From: Zancudomyces culisetae
Taxonomy: Eukaryota > Kickxellomycota > Harpellomycetes > Harpellales > Legeriomycetaceae
DNA: 46,864 nt
NCBI GenBank assembly: GCA_001969505.1
Contig: LSSK01000940.1
Span: 1-46,864, forward strand
Reading direction: 5' to 3'
The notes beneath the pieces were generated by a model. It was not told the DNA's origin, did no database searches, and saw only the letters and a list, made by a program, of their open reading frames with translations. Of the stretch, positions 20,410 to 33,203 are shown piece by piece. The translations under genes and the position numbers were made by a program. The first letter of the stretch is position 1; each line of letters begins with the position of its first letter.

Positions 20410-22309
20410 ATGAGCTCGAATTTTGAATATAAGGCCGTAAGTTCATATATATGTTTATAATAGTATATACTACGTATTGATAACGCTACTCGCATACTCT
20501 AAAAAATTATAACAATAATAGTCAGGTGGACAGGCACTTTTGGTATTGGGGTTTACTTTCTTCTGTGCATTGTTGACGGTTATGATATTCGGAAAGACAG
20601 AGTATTTCAGGTATATAAATACAACAGCAACCCATTTAATTCAATAGAGATACTGAGCTTTAAACTTATTTATTTTTGTTATAGTGGGACAATTATAGAA
20701 AGGGCAAATGATGCAATACACGGATTTGATCCTCTAAACCTGTAAGTATATTATTTGTATTACCTCTTTATTTTTAGGCCCGTTTTAAGGTAATTATTTT
20801 TCAATATTCATGAATAAATTCCTATTGTTCTCACAATATTTAGGCTAAAGGACTGTTACTGCTATTTTGACAATACAGCGAAGCAAAAGCAAAAGAAAAA
20901 AGAGAAGACCAAGGGAACTGGTTTTTTTTGTGTAAGTCATGTAATTATAAATGATAAAGCATTCAAGACATACTAACACCACCATATAATATGCTATGTA
21001 GAGAATGTATGTTACTTTGTATATGCTGGGTAATGTTGGATTCTTTTATGAAGTATTCCCCAGGCTTTACCTTATAGGATACAGCGAGTTTACTAGGTAA
21101 CAGTGTTAGGACTTTTTATAAACATACTTGTTATACATGACATATCAACTTTTTTGATTCAGCTAACAGTGCAACTGCATAAATATGTTATATATAGATA
21201 TACGATATTAACGCTGGTCATCTTTAATCTGATCTTGCTATATAATGCATCCTGTGGCAACCCAGGCTATATAACAAATGAAAACCATGCTCAAGTTTTG
21301 GATCTTTATGATTGGGATGGGGTTTATTACACCAAACGGACATGTACCACGTGTAATTTTATAAAGTATGTATGGAACGTATACATTTTATTTACTTTAC
21401 TATCGTGGAGTATAAACACTTTGAAGATAGCATAAAAATAACTTGATGTATACACCTTTTAGGCCCGGAAAATCAAAGCATTGTAGCATTTGTAATAGAT
21501 GTGTTGCGATGTACGACCATCATTGCATCTGGTTGAACAACTGTATTGGGATAAATAATTACAAGTATTTTATGAGCTTTTTGATAACTTTTACAATTAT
21601 TTTGGCTTGGGGAATATGTATCCTTGCACAGCTGATATTTATTGACGTTTCGAATAACAAGGCGATCTCGAGTGCAATCAAAACTGTATTCAATGATGTT
21701 CTTTCTGGAGTCAGTACTGATCTGCATGCCTATAAACTGACCATGGTAAGTTAAAATGTTTTATTTTTTTATTTTTAGAGTTTCAACTGCTACTATCAGC
21801 TATTATAGCATATTCCAATGAGCACATGGGTTTTTGTTTAACATCCCTGCTACGACCCTCGCCATTGTCATTAAATAATGACGGTTCGGCACAAAATAGC
21901 AAAAAGAATATTTTTAAAAAAGTATCACCCTATAACACTATAGGCTGTAGCGGAAATAAACTATATACAATCGACATTATTCGCAGTATTTGTCTTTCTT
22001 TTGCCCTCCTTTGTATTCTTTATATGTTATCAGTGTAATCTGATAATGCACAGCATGTCTACAAACGAGAAAAACACTAGAAAGCGCTGGACAAAACTAA
22101 TTAAACAGGGAAGATTGTATAAATTGAAGACACAACAGTCTGAAAATCCTGGGATAAACACAGAGGTTGAAAGACCTCTAGAATATTTTCCAGGAGATTT
22201 CATTCCGGACATGGAAAAGTATGAAAAGGCATCGCTTGATGATATCAAAATACCATATCCTGGACAGACTCTAAGAAATATAAAGTTGATGCTTTCAAGC
22301 GTAAAATAG
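20410..22309 (+). CDS. SWF1: SWF1-type DHHC palmitoyltransferase (nine exons, last junction uncertain)
   Basis: Exons rebuilt in frame: 20410-20436, 20522-20610, 20685-20741, 20844-20931, 21002-21096, 21198-21365, 21463-21745, 21781-(21835), (21987)-22309. Swf1 S-acylates cysteines next to transmembrane segments, for example in SNAREs, in the early secretory pathway. Visible in order: an N-terminal TM ([19 protein letters not shown]); a second [17 protein letters not shown] then [15 protein letters not shown], the SWF1-like approach to the [24 protein letters not shown] with the catalytic DHHC cysteine; more TMs; and the MSTNE block (the TTNE-like motif) before a basic tail. The final junction needs either a 151-nt intron (donor gtttaa; 394 residues) or a 22-nt one (21922-21943; 437 residues). 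The first keeps the usual TM4-TTNE spacing. The first exon encodes only nine residues. Confidence 0.85.
21836..21986 (+). other. Ambiguous last intron of the SWF1 gene
   Basis: The downstream exon carrying MHSMSTNE is out of frame with the upstream TM exon. Joining 21835 to 21987 restores the frame (weak donor gtttaa, acceptor cgcag). Joining 21921 to 21944 also does, through a 22-nt intron (donor gtatca, acceptor actatag). A base-call indel is the third explanation. Confidence 0.5.
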
Positions 22310-23809
22310 TTTCATTGTTCATATAGAGGGCTTAGTATTCAAGAGTCTCAACAACCATTACCATAGGTGTTGTTATTTTTATGAAAAGTTTTATAATATT
22401 TTAAATAAACACACCACCATCTAGATAAAATATAGAGTTTTTAAAAAAGAAAAAAGAAAAAAACATGTTCATGAGGGAATAATCTGTTTTGCGGGCTAGT
22501 TCCCAGTGAGGATAATCTGTAATTTTTTAACTGTTGGGGTACGTTGCATAAAAAAGTTTTATTTTTTGTTACGAATATGAGAATAATGGAATAAACGGTA
22601 AAAGTCAAAAGCAAATTTGGGTACAATGTTGTTTTTGTGTGTATTAACTTGCAAAACTCAAGGAGTTAATTGCGTAATCACAAGTCAAATATTTATTTTC
22701 AACAAACTTGTGGGTGTATGTCTGAAGTACAGCCAAGTTTGCCATTACACAACATTATTGAAAATTTCTTTTGAGACATGTTGGGAATTTGAGATAATGA
22801 GCTGAAATTTATTCGAGTTCTAGAGAAAATGTAATATTGAAGGATAATCTTCTTGAAGGTAATTAGTATGGTGATACCAAACCCTAGATTTCATATCAAC
22901 AAATAAGCCACTTGTACTTTGATTGAAAAAATTAAAACGGTAACCTGTTTTTCAGAATAGTATATTCTATAAAGCTATGCAATTGTGGATATTCAATGCT
23001 CTTACCTTTATGAGATAATGGAAATTGTTTTAAACAATTACATTTAAAATAGAAAAAAAATGCACCAATGTGGGTGTATGAAAGCAAAACTTTATTTCAG
23101 GTGATTATGGAAACCCATTTTATTACAGCTCATCTATTTATGTGTGGCTAAGCAAAACACAAGTCAAAATAAAGCAAATCAATGATATTCAATACAATTA
23201 CAAAGGTATCAGAAAAAAAAATAGCTAATTGTTAAATGTAACAAGAACCATTATATTTCTCAATCAAAAGAGTGAACTATTTACTTTAAAGGACACAGGG
23301 ATTTGAGTATTATTCTGTCAAGGTCTAGTTTTGGGATCTAGTGTGAGTATTTACGGAATAAAAACGCAGCCTATAGTCTTTTTTTACATTTTCGAACAAA
23401 GGAAAATGGTCTAAAGTGAGTATTAGAATAAATTAATAACTCCAGCTAAAGTATGAGGAGCCAAAAAAAAATAAGTAAAAAGTAAAAAAGAAAAAGTAAA
23501 AAGTACGGGTGTAGATAGCACAAAATCATTCGATTAATACATACAAATACACATTCAAATAGCAGCCAAACGAAGAATAACCAGCTATCACTTGTGTACC
23601 TGGTAGTGCAAGTACGATGACTTTTTCCACTTTTTTGCACTGCTACTAGTAATACCTTTATATTATAATATCTCAAAAGTATATTTATTCTTTTTCGAAA
23701 TAAGTGGTAAAGCTGCTGAATAAAAAGCTGGGTGATATATCTAACAATATAACAGATACGGAGACGCACTGGAAATACTAGTAACTATAGATACACGTAG
23801 CCTTTATGA
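22310..23809. other. 1.5 kb intergenic, SWF1 to kinase
   Basis: No gene supported. AT-rich, with A-rich runs (23460-23500). Small frames on both strands are hydrophobic or Lys-rich translations of A/T runs and show no known motif. Confidence 0.55.
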
Positions 23810-26086
23810 ATGTTAATGAACAAATATAAAATTAAGGGTGCCATTGGAGAGGGTGCGTTTAGCACCGTAGTTGTTGCCGTAAATCCCAAGGATAATAGTA
23901 TGGTTGCTATCAAGAAAATGAAGAAGAGAAGCTTAAGGGGTACTGCGGCAATAAAGGAAGCAAAAATCTTGGAAAACTTGAAGCACGAAAACGTCATAAA
24001 GCTTATTGAAGTTCTTAGAATAGATTACCAACAAGCACTGGTATTTGAGTTTATGGAGGTAAATCTACTCGAGTATATTCAGAATGTATTAACAGCTCAG
24101 AGAGAAGAAAAAAAATTTTCAAACAAAGAATATGAGCTTTTGGTTCTTGACATCGGTAGGCAGATGTTTAACGGTTTAAAGCATATCCATTCAAAGGGAT
24201 ATATTCACAGAGACATAAAGCCCGAAAACATTTTGCTAAAGCTAGTTGACTCAAGAAACCCTATTGTGAAGATAGCGGATTTCGGGTTGGCGAGGAAAAC
24301 TGTGACAAGAGAAGCTAGTATAATACAAATGAATGATAAGTCAGTCTCGAATAAATACGAAAATGACGAAAAAAATTCGCTAGATGGCAAAATTAGAAGC
24401 TGTAATCATAATGACACCAAGGAGCCAAGCAAAAAAAGTGAGGCTGGTGAATTATTAACAGAGGAAAGATCGGAGGCTGTACAAAACAACGGGCAAAAGA
24501 ATAGACCCTTGACTACATATGTAAGCACCAGATGGTATCGTGCTCCTGAGCTGCTACTGAATTTTACAACATACGACACATCAATTGATATATGGGCAAC
24601 GGGGTTAATACTTGCGGAGATTTTGTTGTTATACCCACTGTTTCCTGGTAGAAACCAGGCGGACCAACTAAAGCGTATATTTAAACTGATTAATATCGTT
24701 CCAGATACAAAGATTTTGGATCAAGGACATGAAAAGTTACATGGCGAATCGTTTTATTATTGGTATAAGGGGATAAAGGCGGCGCTTTACTTGGGAATAC
24801 TTTTACCAAACAATTTTCTAAAGAAAAAGTGCATCAACGCGCGCGATAAAACCAAAAGACCGCTTGAAAACACCAATATTCTTAATAACAGTGGATTTGA
24901 AAAGGTTTTTGAGGAGTATTCTATTGGGTTGGTAAAGCTATTGGAAGCATCTCTCATACTGGATCCAGAGTTACGACCACCCGCAAAGTTTTTTTACGAA
25001 AAGATCTCGAACTACTATGATGAGATACTTCAGATGCATGATGACGAATACCAAAGGCTCACATTGGCTAAATTAAAGAAAGCGCAATATTACAATGGTA
25101 CAAATTGGGATGATATGTATAGCGATGGTTTCAAACAAGCGGCTATCTTGTTATTGCCTGATACTATAAACAGAAATAACACAAAGAAAAGCGATATGTC
25201 AATAAACAGTAAACAACTACTGGGTTCTTCTGGGCGCCTCAGTGATAGTGGGTCTTTTGAATTCGATCTCAAAAATAAAAAAAGCATTAAAACTATAAGG
25301 CAGTATATCGAACATTCTGTTAAGATCAAAGAGGCTGGCACACAAAACTCCAAGAGTTCACCAAAGAAAAACAGAAAGAAAAGAGGCAAGGGAAATGCTG
25401 GTGTTAAATACCATAGAAACGTCGAGAATTTACAAGAAAAGAACACAAAAACCAGTTCAGAGAAAATAATGCGTGAAAAAAAGAAAAAAGTTAAATCTTC
25501 AAATGAATATGAAAGCACTTTTTATGAAGAACTCTTTTCATCAGAAGAAAAATCCAAGAGCATTAATTTAAAGCCATGGAGTGAAACTGAGGCCAAAGAA
25601 AAAAGCTCAAAAGATCAGATACTTGGACCTTTTCAGTTTAAAGAAATACCACTGGCTATGTGCGAGGATTACAATGAAAGGGTAATAGCTGGGGATACTC
25701 GAAACACTATAAGTTTTGGATCTGATATCTCCACTGTGGGAAGAAAGTCTCATTTTTTTGAAAGGTCGCTAATATTTTTTACCAAAAAGGAAAGGCAATC
25801 AAAAATGAGAGATAAGTCACACACATCACTTTACAAGATGATGAAACAAAAGATAAAAGTTGGGCTGGCTAAGAAGAGTAAAAGACACACTGAAAGAAAC
25901 AAAGTACGAGATTTTGCACCCGAGGATTTGGAGTTTGAAATAGGTGATATGACTGATAATATTGAGACCGCTAAGGGACATGCTCTGACACGAAGGCTAT
26001 CACTATTTATAAAAGGCACTACTCGTGCTGAAAAGAGGTATGGTATGTGTCCGAAGTTTACATTCGATAACAAGATAAAGGTGTAG
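23810..26086 (+). CDS. RCK/MAK/IME2-type Ser/Thr protein kinase with an expanded activation segment
   Basis: Intronless, 758 residues, with the kinase domain at the N-terminus (about 6-410). Gly loop GEGAFSTV (13-20), Lys35 in VAIKK, Glu50 in the alpha-C helix, HRDIKPEN (133-140), DFG (157-159), a TTY dual-phosphorylation motif (235-237), then VSTRWYRAPE. TxY followed by VSTRWYRAPE is typical of the RCK group (MAK, ICK, IME2, Mde3), which sits between the MAPKs and CDKs. About 75 residues separate DFG from TxY, where relatives have about 15-20; the insert is Lys/Glu/Asn/Ser-rich. The domain also has extra residues near 310-350. The 340-residue tail is highly basic and Ser-rich. Family members act in meiotic entry in yeast and in cilium length in animals; the role here is open. 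The start at 23810 precedes the Gly loop by 12 residues. Convergent with the ubiquitin gene. Confidence 0.9.
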   Translation: MLMNKYKIKGAIGEGAFSTVVVAVNPKDNSMVAIKKMKKRSLRGTAAIKEAKILENLKHENVIKLIEVLRIDYQQALVFEFMEVNLLEYIQNVLTAQREEKKFSNKEYELLVLDIGRQMFNGLKHIHSKGYIHRDIKPENILLKLVDSRNPIVKIADFGLARKTVTREASIIQMNDKSVSNKYENDEKNSLDGKIRSCNHNDTKEPSKKSEAGELLTEERSEAVQNNGQKNRPLTTYVSTRWYRAPELLLNFTTYDTSIDIWATGLILAEILLLYPLFPGRNQADQLKRIFKLINIVPDTKILDQGHEKLHGESFYYWYKGIKAALYLGILLPNNFLKKKCINARDKTKRPLENTNILNNSGFEKVFEEYSIGLVKLLEASLILDPELRPPAKFFYEKISNYYDEILQMHDDEYQRLTLAKLKKAQYYNGTNWDDMYSDGFKQAAILLLPDTINRNNTKKSDMSINSKQLLGSSGRLSDSGSFEFDLKNKKSIKTIRQYIEHSVKIKEAGTQNSKSSPKKNRKKRGKGNAGVKYHRNVENLQEKNTKTSSEKIMREKKKKVKSSNEYESTFYEELFSSEEKSKSINLKPWSETEAKEKSSKDQILGPFQFKEIPLAMCEDYNERVIAGDTRNTISFGSDISTVGRKSHFFERSLIFFTKKERQSKMRDKSHTSLYKMMKQKIKVGLAKKSKRHTERNKVRDFAPEDLEFEIGDMTDNIETAKGHALTRRLSLFIKGTTRAEKRYGMCPKFTFDNKIKV

Positions 26087-26675
26087 ATTTGTATTTTCAT
26101 TTTGGTCTGAAAGCAATAAACACAAAGATGATTAGTTTATGTGTTGAACTTTTCCACTATTTTTTTGCTTAGTCCATGGTGGAGTATCGAATAAGAGCAT
26201 TCACAGTCCAGCTTTTAATTTCTTGTGGTCATTTTGGGCGTACTTATAACTACATTTATTAAGCATTGTAAATAAAAATAATACTAGTTTGAGGCAAAAA
26301 CTAGGAATATTAAGAAAACGCAAGTTTGAATGAATTAAGTTTATTTTTTGTGTTAAGGTTTCGTTATCGACCATAGTTGAACATAGACTTGTGGGTCAGG
26401 AGAACAATCTCAACTGTGGAAAGCCTGTGTTTTGTAGAAAATCGTAAAATGTATGAATAAAGGGAGATGGTGCGAATGAAATATGTCTAACCAAGCGAAA
26501 TGAGTTAACCAGCTCTTCACTACAATATAAACCTAAACAACATATTTTGACACAAAACTGCGAAAACGGTTGAAAGTATGTTTAACCATCAAGGCTTTAT
26601 TAGAAATTCTGGTAACTCAAAGGAAATGTAAAAACAAATAAATACCAAAACCGTAAAGACATAGATAATGACTAA
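26087..26675. other. Intergenic between the convergent kinase and polyubiquitin genes
   Basis: Only 3' flanks are expected here, with AATAAA-like signals on both strands (for example near 26115 and 26270). Nothing else seen. Confidence 0.55.
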
Positions 26676-28920
<2,245 letters not shown>

Positions 28921-30173
28921 TTACAACAAAAAAGGTAGATATACCATAGTGGTAAATATAGATGCTAAAAAGAAATATCCTGAGGACAACTGAGAAGCAT
29001 CATTATTGATGGTAAAAGAGTTGGTCGAAGTTGAACGGGACGACGACAAGGATGATGATGATGATAGTGATGACGAAGAGTTAGTTGTAACACTGTTGGT
29101 AGTGGACGAAGAATTGTGAACTTTTGTCGTATCATTTCCACCAGATAGGCACTGTATACCGACCATGTTCACATACATTGAGTAGGAGGTATCTTGTGAG
29201 TAGGCGGTTGGACCACCTGCCCAAGCAGCGGCATCTTTGTTTCCCGAACTCCCAACATCTGAAATAGAAAAAACGAGACGTGCCTCTCTAGTTGGGAATT
29301 TGAAAATACCTTCGCCCTCAGCCCAGGTATCCGACTTCATGACAGTCCGGACTATGATTCCGTCAATGTACCAGCTGATTGCGTTTGGGGTCCAAGTGAT
29401 AGTATACTTGTGGAAATCCTGTGTTGTATCACCGATAGGTCTACTTGTAACTGGGTTTGCATAGTCAAATTGGTTATTATAAAAATAATTTGGCTCGACT
29501 ACATTTTTGTCTTTACCAACCCATGAAAAGTTTATTTCGCCTCCATAATCATCACGAAGTGCGATCGCACACACGACTCCGGGACTAGTTGCGCCCGATT
29601 TTATATCGGCTGTGACTGTTCCGTAGTACACCGTCCTATTTTTTAATATAAAAAATAAGAATCAGTTGTCGCACCTTTATTTATTTAATGTATTTACTTT
29701 TGATGCTGTTCGCATGATTGTATGGTAATAGAAAAGGGTGTTTGTGTTGCTTACTGTGAATAATATACTTCGGAGCCATTTCCTTGGCCATTTAGCTTAC
29801 TGCCTGGCCTAAGACGCAGAATGAGATTTCCTCCGCTAATCTTCGAGTAATCGGGAGAAAGTTTGGAGTACCACACCTGTGTACTGGAATCGGTAGTATT
29901 GGCAGAGGAAACGAGATCAGTTGATCGCGAAAAGTCTGTATCGAAGTTCACACACGTTGCTGCTGCTGTGATCTCTGAATTTAGCAGCAGCGTAAATGCG
30001 AGCGTAACCAACTACCATGTTAAATAAAGAGCAGGGTTTTAATTAAAGTTATTATTTGCAGGTATTCTCAGAAATCTCGACTCTGGATAAGATTTCTTTC
30101 AGCTTAAATAGGTATAAACTCATTTCAACTATTGAAAGTTACTTACTTGTGGAAATAGTTTATGGATTTTCAT
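28921..30173 (-). CDS. CRH-like GH16 cell-wall protein with GPI-type tail, catalytic motif degraded (three exons)
   Basis: Splice model 30173-30147, 30011-29755, 29635-28921; 999 nt, 332 residues. A signal peptide (MKIHKLFPQ joined to LVTLAFTLLLN, likely cleaved near Ala27) precedes a GH16 jelly-roll. Recognisable CRH features: VYYGTVTADIKSG, VEPNYFYNNQFDY, DFHKYTITWTPNAISWYIDG with VRTV, and the late AAWAGGP block. A Ser/Thr-rich stalk (about 268-300) and a hydrophobic end (about 313-332) fit GPI anchoring. CRH enzymes cross-link chitin to beta-glucan in the wall. The active-site strand is normally E-I-D-W/F-E; here residues 128-132 read E-I-N-F-S. The first Glu (nucleophile) is kept, while the helper Asp is Asn and the acid/base Glu is Ser. 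Transglycosylase activity is therefore doubtful, and a binding or structural role is possible. Confidence 0.87.
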
Positions 30174-33100
30174 TGATTGTGTTGTTTTATATCGTTTTCG
30201 AATCGATTTTTGTCGTCTTTTGTAGGTAAATTATTGTATTTTGTCAAGGTAAGTTATTCAAAGAAGTTATATAGGTACATGTGAAGGAAGAATTGAAGAC
30301 AGAATCCTGTTGAAGATAATCGGTCAAAACTTTTTTTTTGAATCCAAAATCCTTTGACTTGTACAAAAGAAAAGGCTCTAAAAAATATATAACTAATAAC
30401 GGTCTAAGGCTCAAAATTGCCTATGAAAGGCTTGTTACTATTTTCGAAAGTTTGGAGGAGATGGAGGGTGAGTTTGATAGTTAGTATTTGCTATGTCGTA
30501 TTTTTGCGTGATTTCAAAATCCACAAGTTAGTTTTAAAGTATCAAGTGTTGAATTTTTTCTTCTAGCTCTATAAAATGTTACAATAAGACTAAGGTTGTA
30601 TCACGGTATAATGAGGATTTTAGCTTGTGTAAACATTTTTTACTAATGCATTTGAAATATTTGTGTAAAGAAAAGGTCGAAAACTTGATAATTTTGATTT
30701 ATTGAATAATTTGCGTAGCTGGTTGGTGGTAAACATTCAAAATGTTTGGTTTCTAATTTTAAATTCGAATGTTGAGCAGAGAAGCAAATGCTGATTGTTG
30801 AATGTAAATCGATTATAGTACAAAAGCAGGATTGTGGTAATTTACTTTAGTTTTCGTTCTTAATTTTTTCACTTTACTAATTGCAATCCTTTGTTATATG
30901 ATTTAGATTTAAATTTTTACCACACTGAAAATTAGAATGTCATTCTAAAGCGTTTATTCGTTCAGAATTGTTGTAAATTATAAATTACTGAGCTTTACAA
31001 AAATAATCAACAAAAAATTGTACAACAAGATTGGTTTAAAATTGTTAGGATTTATGCATAATAGCTAAGAAAAGATTGGGCAAGTTTGCAAAAGATTTTG
31101 CAAGGTTTGGGTAGAGGCATTGTATTTAGCTGAAATGAATTTTCAGGAGCATTTATATAAATGGTTGAATTCGTGATGTGTTTATTTTAGGCTGTTAATA
31201 GTATTGTCGTATAAAATAAGGCAAATGCTTTGGATATTAACAGGTAATTGTTATTTAAACCTATTCAGATGAATAGGGTAAGCATTTAAAGGCTTATAGC
31301 ATCAACTTTCAACTTTGAAAGTATGATTCTTTCAACCAGTCAATATCATATGCTACATTGAATAGTAAAGCAGTGTGAAAGTATATATAATTTGGATGGT
31401 TCAGAAGCAAAGTAATGTGGTATTTACCCTAGTATAGCTATACAGCGGTGAAATGGGAATTTTAGGATATATTTCTAAAATTACAGCTGCCAAAGACAAA
31501 TACGCTGCATATCAGATAACTGTGATTAAGCACTAGCAGCTTTGCTTGATCAGGGTATATCGGAAGTCTACAACGGTTAAACTGTACATATGCAAACAGG
31601 CTGAATTTTTGAATCAATCTACACTTTCTAGCATCTGACGTGTTATGTCGAATGGTAGGCCTCTTTCATTTAATATTGAGCAGGTACATTGTTATATTAG
31701 AAATATTTTAAACAGACATCCAAGGTACCTTTATTAAATAATACTACGCGATAGCAAAAAACGTATGAGCGATACTCAACTTTATTACTACATATAAATA
31801 CTTGATCACACTCTTTGACTAAAAAAATACAAGATAATAAAGCAAAGCACGAGTTGCAGGAGGTTTACTGAGGTAAAAGGCTAGCCCAAGTTTAGTCCAA
31901 TCTTTAGTTCTTTACCTCATTATTGTGTATTGTTTTTTATTAATCACGCATTTAATATCGCACGTCTTGGTGAGTGCTTGAGAAATTCTTTTACATGAAT
32001 ATTGATACCGTTACTAACTAATGGACGCCCTTTTAAAAAATACTACCCACTTTCCTAGCAACTGAAACTATTACATTCTCCATTTAAAATGGATGCCTTC
32101 AAAAACTTTGTAAAGAGTACCACAAATAATTAGCTAGTACCTGATATTATCAGGCCATTTCTAATCTTTTGTACAAAACTTCCACCTGATACCTTTTTTG
32201 GTACAGCAAATCAGTATCATACAAAGTTTCGAGTTGGAGTATGTAATGGTGAACCAATGATATATACTTTACATGTCCATATTTTTTGGTCCCATAACCG
32301 AGTATAGTCATAGTGTATATGATATTTCTGTGAGATAGCCACAGCTATTTGATAATATTATTAGCTGGCTTTAAATAGAAGTATGAAAGACAGAGCTTGA
32401 GAAAATGATCATGTTTGTTGCACGTGACCTAGTACTTAATCGCGCAGATTAAAAGCAAGAAATGAAAAGAAAAGAAAAGAAAAAATCACTCATAATACAG
32501 TATTGTTAGGTTTTGGTAAACAGTTGCCTGCTTTATCATTTAAGTACAAAATTTGGTCTTAGTTTACTATCTAGTTACATGCTGATAAGAAAGTATTATT
32601 CTCTAGCATAATGAAATGATGTTTATATATGCAGACATTGTCAATAAAAAGCAGAGTTTGTGAAGTCTTGTATGTCCATAAAGCATAGTCTCAAACATTT
32701 AGGTGTGTTCATATCTCAACAATTGGAAGCGGATACACGAAATTGAACTCATGAGTTTATTTATTTAGAATTGCTGATATATCTTGGCCATTACAAAGTT
32801 TACAACAAGAGTCGGGCTAATTTCATGGTTCAAACTATTAACATGACAAACTTCAAACGTAAATATTTAAAATCAAAAGTGGGGTGAACTTTCGCAATTT
32901 CCTAAATGTCCTTTTAATATGCAAGATATGAACGCTATTGGCCCAGAAATAATTAAAATTAACCAGATTTTTAAAGAACGAGGATAAGGAAAGCAATTGT
33001 ATTTGGTCATGTCTTGTGCAAATTACGTTCTTTTTAGTTTGTTTTTTTTTTAAACCTTTGTTCTGGGTTTTTTTAGGGTATTGTTGGGCTGATAAATACG

Positions 33101-33203
33101 ATAAACCAAGATGTACACATCACAATAAGAAAAAAGCAATTTGGAGGAATGACATCTGGTCGGACACCCGTTATATAAAGTATCGTGGAGCCTATGAACA
33201 AAA
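30174..33203. other. 3 kb AT-rich intergenic desert between CRH-like and F-box genes
   Basis: Divergent flanking genes, so both promoters lie here. No open frame with recognisable content, no tRNA-like structure and no transposon ends were seen. A short GAAAA repeat occurs near 32460-32485. Confidence 0.55.

Noticed and set aside
21826-22038. Separate 70-codon membrane peptide gene
   Set aside because: It overlaps the last exons of SWF1 and continues their frame; it is better explained by the SWF1 splice alternatives.
23446-23769. 107-codon minus-strand hydrophobic frame upstream of the kinase
   Set aside because: Low-complexity translation of A/T runs in the kinase promoter; no motif, and no sign of coding composition.
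30174-33203. Possible transposon or hidden multi-exon gene in the desert
   Set aside because: No terminal repeats, no transposase or RT motifs, and no chain of frames that could be spliced into a recognisable protein.
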